Assembly (NCBI GenBank): GCA_050943735.1
Contig: JBMNPT010000009.1
Location: forward strand, 1-64,000
DNA length: 64,000 nucleotides
DNA from: JBMNPT01 sp050943735
Lineage (GTDB): Bacteria; Bacillota; Clostridia; Oscillospirales; RGIG577
Reading direction: 5' to 3'
In this document: positions 61,059 to 64,000 of the stretch, in pieces
Layout: every line of letters begins with the position of its first letter
How positions within the stretch are numbered: position 1 is the first letter of the stretch
The notes under the pieces: generated by a model
Seen by the model: the letters and a program-made list of their open reading frames with translations, nothing else
What the model was told of the DNA's origin: nothing
Databases searched by the model: none
Position numbers and translations under genes: made by a program

Positions 61059-62135
61059 TCAATGATAATAAGTTTCAAATCTTCTCCAATATTCTTCTGC
61101 CTGCTCCGGGTTTTGCACCACCACGCTCAGCGCCAGTCCCTCAGGAGGCAGCTTTTCCATAAGCCAGTCAAAATCCTCCCGGGACAAATCTCCCCAGATC
61201 AGAAGCGGTTTTTCTTTCTGAATCTGACAGTGAACGGGGAACAACTCCTGAGCAGTGGGACCGCCTCTGTCGATGTGCATTTCCAAAGCAGTCATTCCGG
61301 CATCCATATAGCTTTGCACCGGCACAAACCCCACCGAATGCTGATGAATGATCACCGACTTCAATTCCCGCACAATATAGCGCACGCAGGGTTCAATAAA
61401 CTGTTCATACAGCGGCGGAGACAACAGCGCCACCGAATCTTCCTGATACCAAACGGTGCCGGGCGGAGCCCACATGTAATAATAAAAGGAACCGATTCCC
61501 TCCTCAAAGGGAGGAATGTGCCGCAGCTGCAGCCGGGAGGCTTCCACAAAAAACGCAGCCAGTTTCTTCGCCGCCGCCTGAATGTCCTCCGGTTCATCCA
61601 TCATCCGGAAAATGAGTTCATCTCCGCCATATAAGGCAGCCAGCAGATCGCTCACCCCGCGAAAACGAGTGGTGCCAATGGGATACCGGCCTGCGCTGCT
61701 TTTCTCCAGCGCCTGATAACATTCCACCATTTTGCGCATCCAGGGGTTTTGCGGATCAAAAGCAGGGATGTCATCCGCTGATGAAAATCCTGCGGGCGGT
61801 TCACTGTACAGGGAACCGGTGGCGTGATTGGCATAGATGAAGCATCCCAACGCAGCCTCCAACCAGGGCACCCCCCAAAAGGCGGTCGCCGCAAAGAGGA
61901 AATCGCCGCCGCAGGCCTCATGCGCCCGATACAGCTCTTCGGTATCAGCCACTAGAGCTTCCACCGAAATGTCTTCCGGCTGCAGCGGGCGGTCTTGAGG
62001 CAGGCAGGCAAAGGAGGGATACCTGCGCAGCGGATATTCATCTCCCACAAAAAAGCCCAGCAGCGGCCGGTCATTTTTTCTCTGATAATATTGGCGAAAT
62101 CTCTGCACTCGCTGTTGGGGCGTAAACTGGGGCAT
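61059..62135 (-). CDS. Divergent URO-D-superfamily-like protein (first gene of operon)
   Basis: 358 residues. It lacks the HxC motif but has the TIM-barrel layout: a central FEEGIGSFYYYMWAPPGTVWYQED, then LKSVIIHQHSVGFVPVQSYMDAG, ALEMHIDRGG and PLLIWGDLS, aligning with the strand positions of URO-D relatives. A His-x-His (HQHS) stands where the zinc ligands usually lie. Family placement is by pattern only. ATG 62135 follows GAGGTGATC. It directly follows the operator half-sites. Confidence 0.65.
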   Translation of the reverse strand: MPQFTPQQRVQRFRQYYQRKNDRPLLGFFVGDEYPLRRYPSFACLPQDRPLQPEDISVEALVADTEELYRAHEACGGDFLFAATAFWGVPWLEAALGCFIYANHATGSLYSEPPAGFSSADDIPAFDPQNPWMRKMVECYQALEKSSAGRYPIGTTRFRGVSDLLAALYGGDELIFRMMDEPEDIQAAAKKLAAFFVEASRLQLRHIPPFEEGIGSFYYYMWAPPGTVWYQEDSVALLSPPLYEQFIEPCVRYIVRELKSVIIHQHSVGFVPVQSYMDAGMTALEMHIDRGGPTAQELFPVHCQIQKEKPLLIWGDLSREDFDWLMEKLPPEGLALSVVVQNPEQAEEYWRRFETYYH

Positions 62136-62155
62136 ATACGATCACCTCAAATTAT

Positions 62156-62182
62156 TACTAATAATATTATATAATTACTAAT
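62156..62182 (-). promoter_or_regulatory. Two operator half-sites downstream of the operon promoter
   Basis: TACTAAT at 62156-62162 and 62176-62182 (20 bases apart) repeat the half-site of the palindrome in front of the LacI gene. They lie just after the operon's -10, where bound repressor would block transcription. Confidence 0.65.
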
Positions 62183-62193
62183 TTCTATAATAT

Positions 62194-62222
62194 AGTTTAG
62201 CAACCATTTTTTCCTTTGTCAA
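62194..62222 (-). promoter_or_regulatory. Promoter of the URO-D/TRAP operon
   Basis: Minus strand: consensus TTGACA (62217-62222), 17-base spacer, TAAACT (62194-62199). Confidence 0.85.
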
Positions 62223-62292
62223 TGATACATATTGTATAATATAACAAATTATCTTTGTGCTATATGATGTTTTTATTGTTATTTTCCTGTTA

Positions 62293-62321
62293 TTGACATT
62301 TCTTCTGCCAGAGATTATACT
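62293..62321 (+). promoter_or_regulatory. Promoter of the LacI-type regulator gene
   Basis: Consensus TTGACA (62293-62298), 17-base spacer, TATACT (62316-62321). Confidence 0.88.
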
Positions 62322-62331
62322 AATATTAGTA
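62318..62331. promoter_or_regulatory. Palindromic operator overlapping the regulator's -10
   Basis: TACTAATATTAGTA is a perfect 14-bp palindrome covering the end of the -10 and the start region, as expected for an autoregulated LacI-family repressor. Confidence 0.75.
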
Positions 62332-62356
62332 ATATTTCTATTCTGAGGTATCTGCT

Positions 62357-63427
62357 ATGAAAAAAGTAACTTCCAAAGAAGTGGCTCAATTGGCAGGCGT
62401 TTCCCAAACCACGGTTTCCCTCATTCTGAACAATAAAAACACCCGCACTTTCAGTCCGGAAACCTGTGAACGGGTATGGAATGCCGCTCAGCAGCTGGGA
62501 TATCAATTGCCCCTCCGCACCACCGCCCCGGCCAAACATCATCAGCCGGTGATCGCCGTTTTGACCCCTACTCTTTCCAATCCCTATTACACCCATCTCA
62601 TCCAAATCATTGAACACCACGCATCCACCCAGGGATACAAGGTCATTTTCGGCAACACTTCCCGAGATCCGGATACGGAACGATATTATCTGGATTTTTT
62701 CACAGCCTCACAGGTATCAGGCATAATCTATACCTTTCTCCCCAGTTTTCCCTCTCTGGTCAATCAGTTGGCCAGCAAAATGCCCATTGTATTGATCGGC
62801 GAAAAGGAAAACCAATTGCGTATCCCTTCCATTGAACTGAGCAACATCAAGTCCGGAGAACTGATGGCCCGTCATTTGCTCTCCCTGAACCACACACATT
62901 TTGCCTTTGTCAGTACTTCTCTGCAAAATGTGACATTGGCCCGGCAGCAGCGGTTGGAGGGTGTGCAAAGCGCCTTGACGCAAGCGGGACTCCCTTCAGA
63001 AAATCTCATTTTGTTATCCCACTCTACGGACGAACTAGACACATCCTCCAACAATGTGGAATATGAACTAGGGGTACAGGCCGCCAGAGAAATTGTCACT
63101 TTATATCCCCATGTCACAGCGGTGATTGGCGTCAATGATATGACTTCCATCGGTCTGCTGAAAGGATTTGAACAGATGGGCATCTCTGTACCCAAACAGT
63201 ATTCTGTCTGCGGATTTGACAACATCATGGTGTCCGCCATATCCAATCCCGAATTGACCACCATCGACCATCATTTGGAACTGCGGGGAGAAACGGCAGT
63301 GAATATGATTTTGGAATACGATATAGATACCAGTCCTCATACTGCTCCCGCTCCTCCCGTCAGCAAAATTGAATATGAGCCCCGGCTGTTGATTCGCAAA
63401 TCAACCGCACCGGTTCGAGAGGCATAA
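62357..63427 (+). CDS. LacI family transcriptional regulator
   Basis: 356 residues. N-terminal LacI HTH (TSKEVAQLAGVSQTTVSLIL, hinge to ~60) and a periplasmic-binding-protein-like effector domain (VIAVLTPTLSNPYYTHLIQ; AVIGVNDMTSIGLLKGFEQMG; VCGFDN). GAGGT precedes ATG 62357. Divergent from the TRAP/URO-D operon, with matching operator sequences in both promoters, so it is probably that operon's repressor and its own. Confidence 0.95.
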   Translation: MKKVTSKEVAQLAGVSQTTVSLILNNKNTRTFSPETCERVWNAAQQLGYQLPLRTTAPAKHHQPVIAVLTPTLSNPYYTHLIQIIEHHASTQGYKVIFGNTSRDPDTERYYLDFFTASQVSGIIYTFLPSFPSLVNQLASKMPIVLIGEKENQLRIPSIELSNIKSGELMARHLLSLNHTHFAFVSTSLQNVTLARQQRLEGVQSALTQAGLPSENLILLSHSTDELDTSSNNVEYELGVQAAREIVTLYPHVTAVIGVNDMTSIGLLKGFEQMGISVPKQYSVCGFDNIMVSAISNPELTTIDHHLELRGETAVNMILEYDIDTSPHTAPAPPVSKIEYEPRLLIRKSTAPVREA

Positions 63428-63460
63428 AAAAACCAGAGCCCGTAAAGGCTCTGGTTTTTT
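63427..63460. terminator. Bidirectional terminator after the LacI gene
   Basis: AAAAAACCAGAGCC (63427-63440) pairs with GGCTCTGGTTTTTT (63447-63460). Confidence 0.93.
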
Positions 63461-63471
63461 ATTAAATTGTT

Positions 63472-64000
63472 TTACTCTTCTATCGACTCCGGCTCCTCTA
63501 GAAAGATTTGCTCTTCTCTCACCGACATTTCAATTCCCAATGCCATGAGGAGAATGGCCGCCAGCATGCCACCATACAAAATCAAAGGCAGCCAGCCCTG
63601 TCCCTGCTGTTTTTCCAGCACACCGGCGGGCAGCAGCTCTCCGGCCGCGCAATACAGGGTCAGCCACAAGTAGTACCTCGCACTGCGAAGGCTGGTTCCC
63701 CGCAGCATGGCTTTGCTCAAAGCCAGCGCAGCCAGCGCTCCGGCGCACAATAGCAGCAGATAATACATGTACTGTTCCAGCACCGCCATTTCGGTACGCC
63801 CCACATAGCTGCACACCAGCAGCAGCAAAATGGCCAGGCAGCCGAACATGGAAAGCCCCGCCACCGCACCATTACGACTGTCCCGGCGTAATGCCGGCGC
63901 CAGTGCCGTACTCAGGAATGCCAGTGCCAACAGAGCCACGCTCACCAACAGATCGCTCACCTGTACCTGTGCCTGAATGACAAATCGAAGCGCCCCATAT
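63472..64000 (-). CDS. Membrane protein, 5' end cut by the window edge
   Basis: The reading frame stays open to the right edge (visible upstream residues YGALRFVIQAQVQVSDLL), so the true start is outside; a GTG at 63960 is an internal alternative giving 162 residues. About five hydrophobic segments (LLVSVALLALAFLSTAL; LAILLLLVCSYVG; YYLLLLCAGALAALAL; ILYGGMLAAILLMAL) and an acidic C-terminal tail (REEQIFLEEPESIEE). No family recognised. Confidence 0.65.
   Translation of the reverse strand, partial: YGALRFVIQAQVQVSDLLVSVALLALAFLSTALAPALRRDSRNGAVAGLSMFGCLAILLLLVCSYVGRTEMAVLEQYMYYLLLLCAGALAALALSKAMLRGTSLRSARYYLWLTLYCAAGELLPAGVLEKQQGQGWLPLILYGGMLAAILLMALGIEMSVREEQIFLEEPESIEE

Overview
The window reads as one contig of a low-to-mid GC Firmicute of the class Clostridia, most likely an anaerobic gut member of the Oscillospiraceae/Ruminococcaceae group (inference). 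Reasons: strong AGGAGG-type ribosome binding sites, sigma-A promoters, a glmS ribozyme, smpB next to ssrA, three S-layer-homology (SLH) surface proteins, a clostridial dnaG-rpoD pair, ferredoxin-type redox proteins, a TRAP transporter and a bile-salt-hydrolase-like enzyme. No rRNA, CRISPR array, insertion sequence or phage structural gene was seen.

Layout. 1-4,400: an SLH surface protein cut by the left edge, an alpha/beta hydrolase, then smpB-ssrA (trans-translation). 4,400-7,470: a secreted RCC1-repeat/SLH protein. 7,500-15,580: a compact restriction-modification-like island: XRE regulator, ImmA/IrrE-type metallopeptidase with three zinc ribbons, and a nuclease-helicase on the plus strand, facing two overlapping DNA methyltransferase genes on the minus strand across a bidirectional terminator. 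I regard this as the best candidate for an undescribed defence system. 15,600-20,100: choloylglycine-hydrolase-family enzyme, orphan hydantoinase A-type protein, MFS transporter. 20,230-22,400: glmS under its ribozyme. 22,450-35,440: mostly metabolic and housekeeping genes (esterase, GH13 amylase, exonuclease III, Crp/Fnr regulator with a ferredoxin/NapH-like pair, a zinc dehydrogenase and sugar isomerase, dnaG-rpoD, YbaK deacylase, cupin plus GntR regulator, FabT-like MarR plus DegV).

35,440-40,670: a 1,556-residue modular SLH protein. 40,680-47,070: a seven-gene minus-strand run (two membrane proteins, hflX, yigZ-like, an unknown gene, cysK, dGTPase). 47,100-53,220: SOS-controlled Y-family polymerase, a methionine-gamma-lyase-family protein, rnr, a flavodoxin-ferredoxin, and tRNA-Arg(ACG). 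53,370-63,430: a nine-gene catabolic operon with a TRAP transporter, PfkB kinase, HpcH/HpaI aldolase, sugar-phosphate isomerase and three different uroporphyrinogen-decarboxylase-superfamily proteins, divergent from a LacI-type regulator; matching operator elements lie in both promoters. The right edge cuts a membrane-protein gene.

How it works together: the surface proteins and the scattered sugar or sugar-acid genes fit a gut saccharolytic lifestyle. The LacI-controlled operon is probably an uptake and cleavage route for an organic or sugar acid, but its substrate and the role of the three URO-D-like proteins cannot be read from sequence alone. Coordinates of starts were chosen by ribosome binding site, overlap with the preceding gene and promoter position. 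No database search was run.
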